A stretch of DNA of 64,000 nucleotides, from contig NZ_JBHZGK010000009.1 of NCBI RefSeq assembly GCF_051900425.1, forward strand, positions 1 to 64,000, given 5' to 3'. This document shows, in pieces, positions 15,715-23,967 of the stretch; positions within the stretch are counted from its first letter, which is position 1; each line of letters opens with the position of its first letter. This stretch comes from Frateuria_A sp051900425. Its GTDB lineage: Bacteria; Pseudomonadota; Gammaproteobacteria; Xanthomonadales; Rhodanobacteraceae. Under the pieces are notes generated by a model that was not told the DNA's origin, searched no databases, and was given only the letters and a program-made list of their open reading frames with translations. Both the position numbers and the translations under genes were made by a program.

Positions 15715-16932
15715 CTACGGCACCTTGGGCGGATGCCGCTCGCGCAGGATCTTCACCACGTCGGGGAAGGAGAACCACTCCGGGATCTCGCTGCCTTCGC
15801 GCAGGCGCCGGCGCAGTTCGGTGCCGGAGATGTCGCGCACCTCGTCGCTGGGCTCGATCTCGGTCGCCGGGATATAGGTGTCGCGGTTGACCGCGTACAC
15901 CATGGCCGGAAACGGCACGATCCGGATGCCAAGTTCTTCCTGGTGCCGTTCCAGCAGTTGCTGGGCCTCGTACGGGCCATAGAACGGCTTGCCGCTGGCG
16001 TCCTTGCCCGGTCCCGCGTGGTCGCGCCCGACGATGAAGTGGCTGGCGCCGTAGTTCTTGCGGATGAGCGCGTGCCACATCGCCTCGCGCGGGCCGCCCA
16101 TGCGCATGGCCAGTGGCAGCAGCGACAACTTCGCCTGCCCCTCCGGATAGTGCGAGAGCAACGCGCGGTAGCAGCGCACCCGGGTGGAGTAGTCGACGTC
16201 GTCGGGCTTGGTGCGCCCGACCGAGGGCTGGATCAGCAGGCGGGCGCCGACCTGCTCGGCCGCGCGCAGGGTCAGTTCGCGATGCGCACGGTGCATCGGG
16301 TTGCGCGTCTGGAAGGCGACGATGCGGCGCCAGCCATTGGCTTCGAACCACGCCCGCAGTTCCCGCGGCGTGTCGCGCAGCTCGGCGAAATCCGGATGCG
16401 CGGGCCGTTGCAGGCCCCGCACGCGACCGCCCAGGTAGACCGGGCCGGTGCGGTCGAGCAGTTCGGCCACGCCCGGATGCGTGCGGTCGCTGGTGCCGAA
16501 CACGCGCAACGCTTCGTGCAGGCGGTCGGGCCAGTAGATGTCCTCCACGTCGAGCACCGCCAGCGCCACGCCCTCGCCATCGCGCAGCACCACTTCGCTG
16601 CCACGCGAGAGTTGGGCCGAGAACGCCTCCTCCACGTCCAGCGTGATCGGCATGGGCCACAGCGTGCCGTCGGAAAGGCGCATCTCCTCGACGACCCCGT
16701 TGTAGTCGCTGCGGCCAAGGAAACCTTCCAGCGGCGAGAACGCGCCCGAGAGCAGCAATTCCAGGTCGCACAACTGGCGGGTATTGAGTGACAGGGATGG
16801 CAGGCCCCCGGCGCGCGCGCCAAGCGCCTCGGCCTCCGCCGGTGGCAGGTAAAGGTCCTTGAGCACGCCGCCGTGCGGGGCGATCAAGCGATCGGTGGCA
16901 GCCGTGTCGGCAGCGAGCGCAGTCACGTTCAT
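15715..16932 (-). CDS. sat: Sulfate adenylyltransferase (ATP sulfurylase, Sat type)
   Basis: A 405-residue single-polypeptide ATP sulfurylase, making APS from sulfate and ATP. Visible signatures are VAFQTRNPMHRAHREL (the RNPxHxxH active site, about residue 205), GRTKPDDVDYSTRVRCY, and GRDHAGPGKD for ATP binding, ending with ISGTELRRRLREG. This replaces the CysD/CysN pair of enterobacteria. The ATG at 16930-16932 has GGAGGAGGG just upstream. Last gene of the cysJ-cysI-cysH-sat operon, 43 bases after cysH. No APS kinase domain is fused to it. Confidence 0.95.
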   Translation of the reverse strand: MNVTALAADTAATDRLIAPHGGVLKDLYLPPAEAEALGARAGGLPSLSLNTRQLCDLELLLSGAFSPLEGFLGRSDYNGVVEEMRLSDGTLWPMPITLDVEEAFSAQLSRGSEVVLRDGEGVALAVLDVEDIYWPDRLHEALRVFGTSDRTHPGVAELLDRTGPVYLGGRVRGLQRPAHPDFAELRDTPRELRAWFEANGWRRIVAFQTRNPMHRAHRELTLRAAEQVGARLLIQPSVGRTKPDDVDYSTRVRCYRALLSHYPEGQAKLSLLPLAMRMGGPREAMWHALIRKNYGASHFIVGRDHAGPGKDASGKPFYGPYEAQQLLERHQEELGIRIVPFPAMVYAVNRDTYIPATEIEPSDEVRDISGTELRRRLREGSEIPEWFSFPDVVKILRERHPPKVP

Positions 16933-16975
16933 GTGGCCCTCCTCCAGTCGCTGGGCGACTAGGCTAGTCCAAGGC

Positions 16976-17698
16976 TCAGAGGATGTTGTGCAGGCCGCAT
17001 TCACGCGTGAGACCGAAGAAGCGGGTGTCCTGCGGATCCATGCCCGGCTCCCAGCGGTGGCTGGTGTGCACGTCGCCGATGGAGGTATAGCCCTGCTCCC
17101 ACAGCGGGTGATACGGCAGGCCGTGGCGCTTGAGGTAAAGGCCGACGTCGCGGTCGGTCCAGTCGGCCAGCGGGTGGAATTTCCAGCGGCCGTTGCGGTG
17201 TTCGGCGAACTCCACGCCGGCGCGGGTGCTGGCCTGGCTGCGACGCAGCCCCGCGAACCAGCCGGCGGCGCCCAGTTCGGCCAGCGCGCGTTGCATCGGC
17301 TCGACCTTGCGCATCTGGTTGTAGCGATCGATGCCCGCGACGCCCTGCTCCCACAGGCGGCCATGACGGGCTTCCATCCAGGCCGGGCTGATCGCGGCCC
17401 GGTAGACCTTGAGGTTGAGGCTGAGGCGGTCGGTGAGCGCGTCGACGAACCGATAGGTTTCGGAAAACAGGTAACCGGTGTCGATCAACACCACCGGGAT
17501 CCACGGCCGCTGGCGCGTGACCAGGTGCAGCGACACGGCGGCCTGCGCGCCGAAACTGGACGAAAGCACGTGCTCGCCCGGCACGTGTTCCAGCGCCCAG
17601 GCCACGCGTGCCTCGGCATCGAGCCCAGCCAGGTGGGCGTTGATGTCGGCCAGCGCCTGCGGTTCGCCGACGGCCTGGCGCAGCAACGCTGCGCTCAT
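16976..17698 (-). CDS. cysH: Phosphoadenylyl-sulfate (PAPS) reductase
   Basis: A 240-residue reductase that makes sulfite with thioredoxin or glutaredoxin as donor. It has SSSFGAQAAVSLHLV (PP-loop), VLIDTGYLFSETYRF, GLRRSQASTRAG and the C-terminal ECGLH holding the catalytic cysteine. The paired cysteines that bind the 4Fe-4S cluster in APS reductases are missing: the corresponding segment reads IDRYNQMRKVEPM. So it should use PAPS, not APS. The start codon overlaps the cysI stop by four bases (ATGA), indicating translational coupling. Confidence 0.93.
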   Translation of the reverse strand: MSAALLRQAVGEPQALADINAHLAGLDAEARVAWALEHVPGEHVLSSSFGAQAAVSLHLVTRQRPWIPVVLIDTGYLFSETYRFVDALTDRLSLNLKVYRAAISPAWMEARHGRLWEQGVAGIDRYNQMRKVEPMQRALAELGAAGWFAGLRRSQASTRAGVEFAEHRNGRWKFHPLADWTDRDVGLYLKRHGLPYHPLWEQGYTSIGDVHTSHRWEPGMDPQDTRFFGLTRECGLHNIL

Positions 17699-19380
17699 GC
17701 AACCACCTCGGCGGGAATGCGGCGCGGGGGTGCCAGCACGCCACTGCGCTGCAGGAAGTCACCGAAACCCTCCTCCTGCACCCGCTCGGCCGCATAGCGC
17801 GCAAACAACGCATCGAGCGCGTGGAGGATCGCCGTCTCGTCGACGTTCTCGCGATAGGGACGATTCAACCGCCGGCCAGCGAAATCCGCGCCCAGGCGCA
17901 GGTCGTAGCGGCCGGGCGCGCGACCGACCAGCGCGATCTCCCCGAGGTACGGCCGCGAGCAGCCGTTCGGGCAGCCGGACAGGCGCAGCAGGATCGGCGC
18001 ATCGAGCAGGCCGTGGCGGCCCAGTTGCGCTTCCAGCTTGTCGAGGATCGTGGGCAGGTAACGCTCGCTTTCGGCCATCGCCAGGCCGCAGGTCGGCAGC
18101 GCCACGCAGGCGATGGCGTGGCGGCGGATCGCGCTCTGCTGGCGGTAGTCGTCCAGGCCATGCGCGGCGACGATCGCGTCGATGCGCTCGCGGTCGGCCG
18201 CTTCGACGTTGGCGACGATCACGTTCTGGTTGCAGGTCAGGCGGAAGTCGCCGTTGTGCACCTTGGCGAGCTCGCGCATGCCGGTCAGCAGCCGGTGGTC
18301 GCCGCGATCGGTGAGCCGGCCTGATTCGATGTGCAGCGTCAGGTGCCAGCGGCCGTCCTGACCCTGCAGCCAGCCGTAGCGGTCGCCGTTGTGCTCGAAG
18401 CGGTACGGGCGCGCGGGTTGCAGGGCGAAGCCCAGGCGCCGCTCCAGTTCCGCCTTGAACGCATCGGTGCCGCGGCGGTCCAGCGTGTACTTGAGCCGCG
18501 CGTGCCTGCGCTCGCCACGATCGCCCCAGTCGCGCTGGATGGCGATGACCTGCTCGGCGGCGTCGCGCAACTGCTCCGGCGTGACGAACCCGATCACCTC
18601 GGCCAGCCGCGGGTAGGTCGTGGGATCGCCGTGGGTGGCGCCCATGCCACCGCCGACCGCCAGGTTGAAGCCGGCAAGCCGGCCGTCCTCGGCGATCGCG
18701 ATCAGGCCGAGGTCCTGCGCGAACACGTCGATGTCGTTGAGCGGCGGGATCGCCAACCCGATCTTGAACTTGCGCGGCAGGTAGGTGCGGCCGTAGAGCG
18801 GCTCGGGCTCCGGTTCGCCAACCAGCTTTTCCCCGTCGAGCCAGAGCTCGTGGTAGGCGGTGGTTTTCGGCGCCAGTTCTTCGGACAGTTTGGCGGCCCA
18901 GGCGTAGGCCTCGGCATGCGCCGCGGACTGCACCGGCAACGGCGTGCTCACCACGTTGCGCAGTACGTCGCCGCAGGCCGCGATCGTGCTCGCCATGGCG
19001 TGGTGGATCGCTGCGATGGTGGGTTTGAGGTCGTGCTTGAGGATGCCGTGCCACTGGAAGGTCTGGCGCGTGGTGATGCGCAGGCCGCTGCTCGCGTAGT
19101 CGCGGGCGAGCCGGTCGAATACCAGCCATTGCGCCGGCGTGACCACGCCGCCGGGCAGGCGTGCGCGCAGCATGAAGCTGTAGAGCGGCTCCAGTTTCTG
19201 GCGGCGGCGCTCGTCGCGCAGGTCGCGGTCGTCCTGCTGGTAGCTGCCGTGGAACTTGAGCAGCTTGGTGTCGGCCTCGGCGATCGCACCGGTGACCGGA
19301 TCGGCCAGGCCGTCGGCGATGGAGCCGCGCAACTGGCGGCTGTTGTCCTTGAGGTGTTCGAGTTCGGAGAGCGCTGGCAT
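17695..19380 (-). CDS. cysI: Sulfite reductase (NADPH) hemoprotein beta subunit
   Basis: A 561-residue hemoprotein reducing sulfite to sulfide with six electrons from CysJ. The siroheme/4Fe-4S ligands are visible as ALPTCGLAMAE and RLSGCPNGCSRPYLGE in the C-terminal third, and the substrate-binding arginines in LRITTRQTFQWHG. The N-terminus MPALSELEHLKDNSRQLRG begins at 19378-19380, two bases after the cysJ stop, so the two are tightly coupled. Needs siroheme from CysG encoded about 3.5 kb downstream. Confidence 0.95.
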   Translation of the reverse strand: MPALSELEHLKDNSRQLRGSIADGLADPVTGAIAEADTKLLKFHGSYQQDDRDLRDERRRQKLEPLYSFMLRARLPGGVVTPAQWLVFDRLARDYASSGLRITTRQTFQWHGILKHDLKPTIAAIHHAMASTIAACGDVLRNVVSTPLPVQSAAHAEAYAWAAKLSEELAPKTTAYHELWLDGEKLVGEPEPEPLYGRTYLPRKFKIGLAIPPLNDIDVFAQDLGLIAIAEDGRLAGFNLAVGGGMGATHGDPTTYPRLAEVIGFVTPEQLRDAAEQVIAIQRDWGDRGERRHARLKYTLDRRGTDAFKAELERRLGFALQPARPYRFEHNGDRYGWLQGQDGRWHLTLHIESGRLTDRGDHRLLTGMRELAKVHNGDFRLTCNQNVIVANVEAADRERIDAIVAAHGLDDYRQQSAIRRHAIACVALPTCGLAMAESERYLPTILDKLEAQLGRHGLLDAPILLRLSGCPNGCSRPYLGEIALVGRAPGRYDLRLGADFAGRRLNRPYRENVDETAILHALDALFARYAAERVQEEGFGDFLQRSGVLAPPRRIPAEVVA

Positions 19381-19382
19381 GG

Positions 19383-21200
19383 TCAGTACACGTCGCGGGC
19401 GTAGCGCCCCTGGGTGAGGAGATCGGCGAGCCACTCGCGGGCTGCGTCGGGGGAATGGCCGCCATGCGCGACGGCGATGTCGATGAGAGCCCCGTGCACG
19501 TCCTTCGCCATGTGGTTTGCATCGCCGCACACGTACAGGTGGGCGCCGCCTTCGAGCCAGGCGTAAAGTTCCCTGCCCTGCTCGCGCAGGCGGTCCTGCA
19601 CATAGACCTTGTGCGCGCCGTCGCGCGAGAACGCCAGGTCGAGGCGGTGCAGCGCGCCGCCCTTCAGCGCCTCCTGCCATTCGACCTGGTAGAGGAAGTC
19701 GCGGGTGAAATGACGGTTGCCGAAGACCAGCCAGTTGCGGCCGCGCGCACCGGTCTCGCGACGGTCCTGCACGAAGGAACGGAACGGCGCCACGCCGGTA
19801 CCCGGGCCGATCATGATGATGTCGCGGCTGTCGTCGGCCGGCAGACGGAAGCGCTCGTTGGCCTCGATGAACACCGGCACGGTGGCGTCGTCCTCGGTCG
19901 AGGAAAGAAAGGCGGAGGCCGCACCCAGGTGCGGCAGGCCGAAAGCCTCGTACTCGACCCGCGCGACCGTGAGGTGCACCTCCTCCTCGCCTACCGCACG
20001 CGGGCTGGATGCGATCGAATACAGGCGCGGCGTGAGCGGACGCAAGGCAGCGACGAGATCATCGGCGCGCCACGGCACCGGATGGCGGCGCAGCAGGTCG
20101 ATCGGCTGGTGGCTGGCCAGAAGCTCGGCGAAGGACGCGGCATGCTCCTTGCGCAGTACGCGCATCAGGTCCGCATGCCCGCTCGCGGCCGCGTGAGCAG
20201 CGACGAAGGCGCGGGTGAGCCGGGTCAGTTCGCGCTCGCGGCCCAGCCACTGCGCGAGCGGCAGCGTGCGGCCCTCGTGGGTGATTTCCTGGGCGCCATC
20301 GAGGCGCAAGGCCTGCAGCCACTGTTCGACCAGCGCGGGCGGGTTGGTCGGCCAGATGCCGATCGCGTCGCCGGGCGCGTAGCGCAAGCCGGAGCCCCCC
20401 AGCGAGAGCTCCAGGTGGTGCACGGCGCGTTCGCTGTCACGCGACACGATGCGCTGGTTGGCCAGCACGGTGGCGGCGAAGGGTTGTTCCCGCGAATGCA
20501 TGCTGCGCGTGGGCAGCGCATGCACGGTGGCGCTGTGTGTCGCTGATGGAGACGACATCTTGCCCAGCGCCTCGCGCGCCTGCTCCAGCGCCTCGGCGGA
20601 CCAGGGAACGGCGACCTGGTCGATGTCGACGTCCGCTTCGCCCATCGGTGCGAAACGGCTCGCGCCAAGCTCGGCCAGCCGCGCATCGAGCAGGCCGCCG
20701 ATCGCGCAGAACTGCGGGTAACTCGAATCGCCCAGGCCCAGCACCGCGTAGTGCAGGTCCGCCAGCCGGGGGGCGCGTTTGCCCAGGACGAACTCGACGA
20801 AGCCGCGGGCGTCATCCGGCGGCTCGCCCTCGCCCTGGGTGCTGATCACGATCAGCAGGTGCGTTTCCCTGGCCAGTTCGCGCTGGGGATAGGCGTCGGC
20901 GCGCACCAGCCGCACCGGCAATCCTGCCGCTTCGCCGCGGGCGGCCAACTGTTCGGCCAGCCGCTTTGCGTTGCCGGTCTGGCTGCCATAGAGGATGGTC
21001 AGCCGCTGCGCCCGGGCTGTTTCCGCGGGGTTACCAGGGTGCGACGTGCCTTGCCGGGCGTGGCTGGCTCGCGCGGCGCTCCAGGCGGCGACCCAATACA
21101 ATTGCTCCGGTGCCAAGCCATCGGCCAGCCTGGCGAGCAAGGCCGTCTTTTCCGCATCGAGAATGACGGGCAAGGGCTCCGGTACCGCCAGGGCGTTCAC
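19383..21200 (-). CDS. cysJ: Sulfite reductase (NADPH) flavoprotein alpha subunit
   Basis: A 605-residue diflavin reductase with an FMN flavodoxin domain (ILYGSQTGNAKRLAEQL, about residues 69-86), an FAD domain (PRLYSIASSPRAVGEEEVHL) and an NADPH domain (IGPGTGVAPFRSFVQDR, then VYVQDRLREQG and a C-terminal DVY). It passes electrons from NADPH to CysI. The start is GTG at 21198-21200, with AGGAC ten bases upstream. First gene of the operon; a perfect 14-base palindrome lies just before its ribosome binding site, in the gap shared with the divergent permease gene. Confidence 0.95.
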   Translation of the reverse strand: MNALAVPEPLPVILDAEKTALLARLADGLAPEQLYWVAAWSAARASHARQGTSHPGNPAETARAQRLTILYGSQTGNAKRLAEQLAARGEAAGLPVRLVRADAYPQRELARETHLLIVISTQGEGEPPDDARGFVEFVLGKRAPRLADLHYAVLGLGDSSYPQFCAIGGLLDARLAELGASRFAPMGEADVDIDQVAVPWSAEALEQAREALGKMSSPSATHSATVHALPTRSMHSREQPFAATVLANQRIVSRDSERAVHHLELSLGGSGLRYAPGDAIGIWPTNPPALVEQWLQALRLDGAQEITHEGRTLPLAQWLGRERELTRLTRAFVAAHAAASGHADLMRVLRKEHAASFAELLASHQPIDLLRRHPVPWRADDLVAALRPLTPRLYSIASSPRAVGEEEVHLTVARVEYEAFGLPHLGAASAFLSSTEDDATVPVFIEANERFRLPADDSRDIIMIGPGTGVAPFRSFVQDRRETGARGRNWLVFGNRHFTRDFLYQVEWQEALKGGALHRLDLAFSRDGAHKVYVQDRLREQGRELYAWLEGGAHLYVCGDANHMAKDVHGALIDIAVAHGGHSPDAAREWLADLLTQGRYARDVY

Positions 21201-21213
21201 GTAATCTTGTCCT

Positions 21214-21227
21214 TTTGGACGTCCAAA
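21214..21227. promoter_or_regulatory. TTTGGACGTCCAAA palindrome between cysJ and the permease gene
   Basis: Perfect 14-base palindrome 14 bases upstream of the cysJ start. It contains the same TTGGAC/GTCCAA half-sites as the site over the cysB -10 box, but without the four-base centre. A shared regulator of both transcripts is inferred. Confidence 0.6.
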
Positions 21228-21284
21228 TGTAGGGCCCGGACAATCTAGGGCGCGGTGGCCGCGCCAGGGAAAGGACAGCTCGGC

Positions 21285-21368
21285 ATGTGGATATACCAGC
21301 CCCTTATTTCCGCGCGTGGGCAGCGCCTTCGATACTCCAGCCAGCCTTCCGCCCGGGCGTATCGATGA
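21285..21368 (+). CDS. Possible 27-residue leader peptide coupled to the permease gene
   Basis: Starts ATG TGG ATA TAC (MWIYQPLISARGQ), preceded by AAGGAC at normal distance, and ends with a TGA that overlaps the permease ATG as ATGA (21365-21368). The permease start itself has no clear ribosome binding site, so coupled translation would explain how it is read. The peptide matches nothing I know; it has five arginines but no cysteine or methionine run. Too short for conservation to be judged from one sequence. Confidence 0.45.
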   Translation: MWIYQPLISARGQRLRYSSQPSARAYR

Positions 21369-22114
21369 TGATTCCCGCCGAGTTCCTCACCTTCGCCGCC
21401 GTCGGCGCGCTGGCCCAGCTGGTCGATGGCGCGCTGGGCATGGCCTATGGCGTGGCGTCCGCGGCGATGCTGCTGGGCCTGGGCGTGCCGCCGGTCACCG
21501 CGACCGCGAGCGTGCACCAGGCCGAGGCGTTCACCTGCGGGGCTTCCGGGCTGAGCCATTGGCTTGCCGGCAACGTGCGCTGGCGCCTGTTCTGGGTACT
21601 GGCCATTCCGGGCGTGATCGGCGCGGTGATCGGCGCGGCGGTCGTGGTCCATGTACCGGCCGACTGGATGCGGCTGGCGCTGACACCATACCTGCTGGGC
21701 ATGGGCGTGTTCCTGCTGATGCGCGGCGCGCTGGGCCGCCCGCCCGGCCCGGACGTACCCCGCGGCACGCCCGTGCTCGGCCTGGGCGCGGGCTTTGCCG
21801 ACGCGGTGGCCGGCGGCGGCTGGAGCGCGCTTACCGTCACCACGCTGGTCGCGCGCGGCGCCACGCCGCGGATGGTGATCGGCACGGTGCACCTGGCCAA
21901 GTGCGTGGTGAGCATCGCCGCCAGCGTGAGCTTCCTGCTGATGATCGGCCTCAGCCACGGCACGGCCGTGTTGGGCCTGATCGCCGGGGGCGTCGTGGCC
22001 GCGCCGGTGGGCGCGATCTTCGCGCGGCGCATGCCGGCACGGGTGGCCACGGTGCTGGCGGCGATCGCCGTGCTGGGGCTGGGCGTCAACAACGTGGTCA
22101 AGGCGTTCGGCTAG
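21365..22114 (+). CDS. TauE/SafE (TSUP) family sulfite/sulfate permease
   Basis: A 249-residue integral membrane protein with about eight hydrophobic segments in two related halves: AAVGALAQLVDGALGMAYGV opens the first and LGAGFADAVAGGGWSALTVT the second, the internal repeat typical of TSUP carriers. Family members move sulfite, sulfate, sulfonates or other anions across the inner membrane. Divergent from the sulfite reductase operon and sharing its palindrome, it probably exports surplus sulfite or takes up sulfate. The start at 21365 overlaps the stop of a small upstream reading. Confidence 0.85.
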   Translation: MMIPAEFLTFAAVGALAQLVDGALGMAYGVASAAMLLGLGVPPVTATASVHQAEAFTCGASGLSHWLAGNVRWRLFWVLAIPGVIGAVIGAAVVVHVPADWMRLALTPYLLGMGVFLLMRGALGRPPGPDVPRGTPVLGLGAGFADAVAGGGWSALTVTTLVARGATPRMVIGTVHLAKCVVSIAASVSFLLMIGLSHGTAVLGLIAGGVVAAPVGAIFARRMPARVATVLAAIAVLGLGVNNVVKAFG

Positions 22115-22123
22115 CCCAACACC

Positions 22124-22186
22124 TTGCAGGAGCGAACCCTGTGCGCGACCGCCATGCACCGGTCGCGCACGGGTGCGCTCCTACAG
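22124..22186. repeat. REP-like palindrome of the GTAGGAGCGC family
   Basis: Imperfect arms 22124-22150 and 22161-22186 around GCCATGCACC. The inner GCGCGACC/GGTCGCGC and outer CAGGAGCG/CGCTCCTACAG elements match the unit at 8408-8467. Lies between the permease and the ribosomal oxygenase genes. Confidence 0.85.
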
Positions 22187-22212
22187 GACCCTCGCGCTCT
22201 TACAATGGCGCG

Positions 22213-23394
22213 ATGAACGCTCATCCCATCGAAGTCCGCGGTTCGACGAAACAGCCCTTGGGCATGCCACCCGCGCAATTCCTGCGCGACTACTGGCAGA
22301 AGCGCCCGCTGCTGATCCGCAACGCGTTTCCCGATTTCCAACCGCCGCTGCGACCGGATGACCTGGGTGGCCTGGCCTGCGAAGAGGGCGCGCTGTCGCG
22401 ACTGATCATCCACGACGAGGCGCGCGAGCGCTGGTCGGTGAAGACCGGCCCGCTGGACGAGGCCGACTTCGCCCGTACGCCCGACGGCAACTGGACGCTG
22501 CTGGTCCAGGACGTGGACAAGTGGGACGCCGACGTGGCGCAGCTGCTGGAGCATTTCCGCTTCCTGCCGAGCTGGCGCATCGACGACGTGATGGTCTCCT
22601 ACGCCGAGCCGGGCGGTGGCGTCGGCGCCCACGTGGACCAGTACGACGTGTTCCTGCTGCAGGGCCTGGGGCAGCGCCACTGGGCGATCAGCACCGATCC
22701 GTCCGCGCCGATGGACTTCCGCCCGGACATCGAACTGAAGCAACTGGTGCATTTCGAGCCCACCCACGAATGGCTGCTCGAACCAGGCGACATGCTCTAC
22801 CTCCCGCCGGGTGTGCCGCACGACGGCGTCGCCTTCGGCGGTCCGTGCATGACCTTCTCGGTCGGCATGCGCGCGCCGTCGCAGGCGGAACTCACCGGCG
22901 ACCTGGCCGATTACCTCGCCGAACGGCTGGACGAATCGCAGCGCTACACCGATCCCGACCTCGCGCCCGCGCGCTCGATCGGCGAGATCGACACCGCCGC
23001 CCTCGAACGCCTGCGCAGCGCCCTGCCCTTCGCCGGCGCGCTCGACGAGGACAGCCTGCGCGACTGGTTCGGCCGCTTCATCACCCGCTACCGCAACGCG
23101 CAAACGCCCGCGCCGCCTGCCAGACCACTGACCCTGGCCGCGCTGCGCAAGCGCCTGGAAGGCGGCGCCACGCTGCTGCGCCATCCCTGGTCGCGGCTGG
23201 CCTGGAGCCGCGGCCGGCGCGCAGCCGCGCTGTTCGCCAACGGCCAGGCATATGCCGCCCCGGCCGACCTGGCCCGGCGCCTGTGCGCCGAGCGGTCGCT
23301 TTCCTTCGAAGCGGTGCCCGGCGACGACACCCTCGCCTTGCTGCTGACGCTGGTCAACGACGGTCACCTCGTTCCCCACAAGGGTCGCCGGTGA
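22213..23394 (+). CDS. roxA: Ribosomal oxygenase (JmjC-like, uL16 arginine hydroxylase type)
   Basis: A 393-residue cupin-fold 2-oxoglutarate/Fe(II) oxygenase of the YcfD/RoxA type, which hydroxylates an arginine of ribosomal protein L16 in E. coli. The iron ligands are visible as His140 and Asp142 in AHVDQYDVFLLQG and His203 in LPPGVPHDGVA; the C-terminal half with RSLSFEAVPGDD is the dimer/winged-helix part. Length is near the family norm (E. coli 373). A TACAAT box ends only seven bases before the ATG at 22213, so the mRNA may have a very short leader. Its stop overlaps the next start (GTGA). Confidence 0.88.
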   Translation: MNAHPIEVRGSTKQPLGMPPAQFLRDYWQKRPLLIRNAFPDFQPPLRPDDLGGLACEEGALSRLIIHDEARERWSVKTGPLDEADFARTPDGNWTLLVQDVDKWDADVAQLLEHFRFLPSWRIDDVMVSYAEPGGGVGAHVDQYDVFLLQGLGQRHWAISTDPSAPMDFRPDIELKQLVHFEPTHEWLLEPGDMLYLPPGVPHDGVAFGGPCMTFSVGMRAPSQAELTGDLADYLAERLDESQRYTDPDLAPARSIGEIDTAALERLRSALPFAGALDEDSLRDWFGRFITRYRNAQTPAPPARPLTLAALRKRLEGGATLLRHPWSRLAWSRGRRAAALFANGQAYAAPADLARRLCAERSLSFEAVPGDDTLALLLTLVNDGHLVPHKGRR

Positions 23395-23891
23395 CGGATC
23401 ATGCCGCCCCGGACGCCACCCTGCCTGCCGGCAACGCCGCCGAACTGGCGGCCGCGCGGCTGGCACTGCTGGCGTCGGCGCGTCGCCAGGTGGACATCCG
23501 CGTACCGCGCCTGGATGACTCGCTCTACGCCAGCGCGGAAGACATGGCCGAGCTACGCCGCATTGCCACTTGCGGGCGCGGCGCGCAGATCCGCCTGCTG
23601 CTCGGCGATCCGGGCATGGCCCTGCGCGACGGCCACCGGCTGATCCTGCTGATGCAGCGGCTGCCCAGCGTGATCCAGGTGCGCATGCCGGTCGACGAGA
23701 TCGACCTGGGCAACCCTTCCGCCTGCCTGCTCACCGATGGCGGCGGCTACCTGTTCCAGCCGGACGCCGAGCGCCCGCAGGGCCGCGCGGCAAGCATCGA
23801 CCGCCCAGGCTGGGCTCCGCTGCGCCAGCAGTTCGACGAGATGTGGGAGCGAGCCGAGCGGGCGCGCGTGCTGCAGCCGCTGGATCTGTAG
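23391..23891 (+). CDS. Conserved protein of unknown function, PLD-like pattern
   Basis: A 166-residue soluble protein starting at GTG 23391, which overlaps the roxA stop codon, so the two are translationally coupled. It has an acidic N-terminus, then ALLASARRQVDIRVPRLDDS, ELRRIATCGRGAQIRLLLGD and CLLTDGGGYLFQPDA, resembling the second half of uncharacterised proteins sometimes fused to GNAT acetyltransferases and built on a phospholipase D-like fold, but without an HKD motif. No catalytic function can be given. Its link to ribosome modification rests only on position. Confidence 0.72.
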   Translation: MTDHAAPDATLPAGNAAELAAARLALLASARRQVDIRVPRLDDSLYASAEDMAELRRIATCGRGAQIRLLLGDPGMALRDGHRLILLMQRLPSVIQVRMPVDEIDLGNPSACLLTDGGGYLFQPDAERPQGRAASIDRPGWAPLRQQFDEMWERAERARVLQPLDL

Positions 23892-23967
23892 CGGACTGCA
23901 GGGCGGGCTTCGGCCCACCTTCGTGACTTCCGGGAAAAAGCGGCGAGAGAAAGCCCCGCCGCGGGAC

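Noticed and set aside
16976..17698. APS reductase assignment for CysH
   Set aside because: The paired cysteines for the iron-sulfur cluster are absent; only the C-terminal ECGLH cysteine is present.
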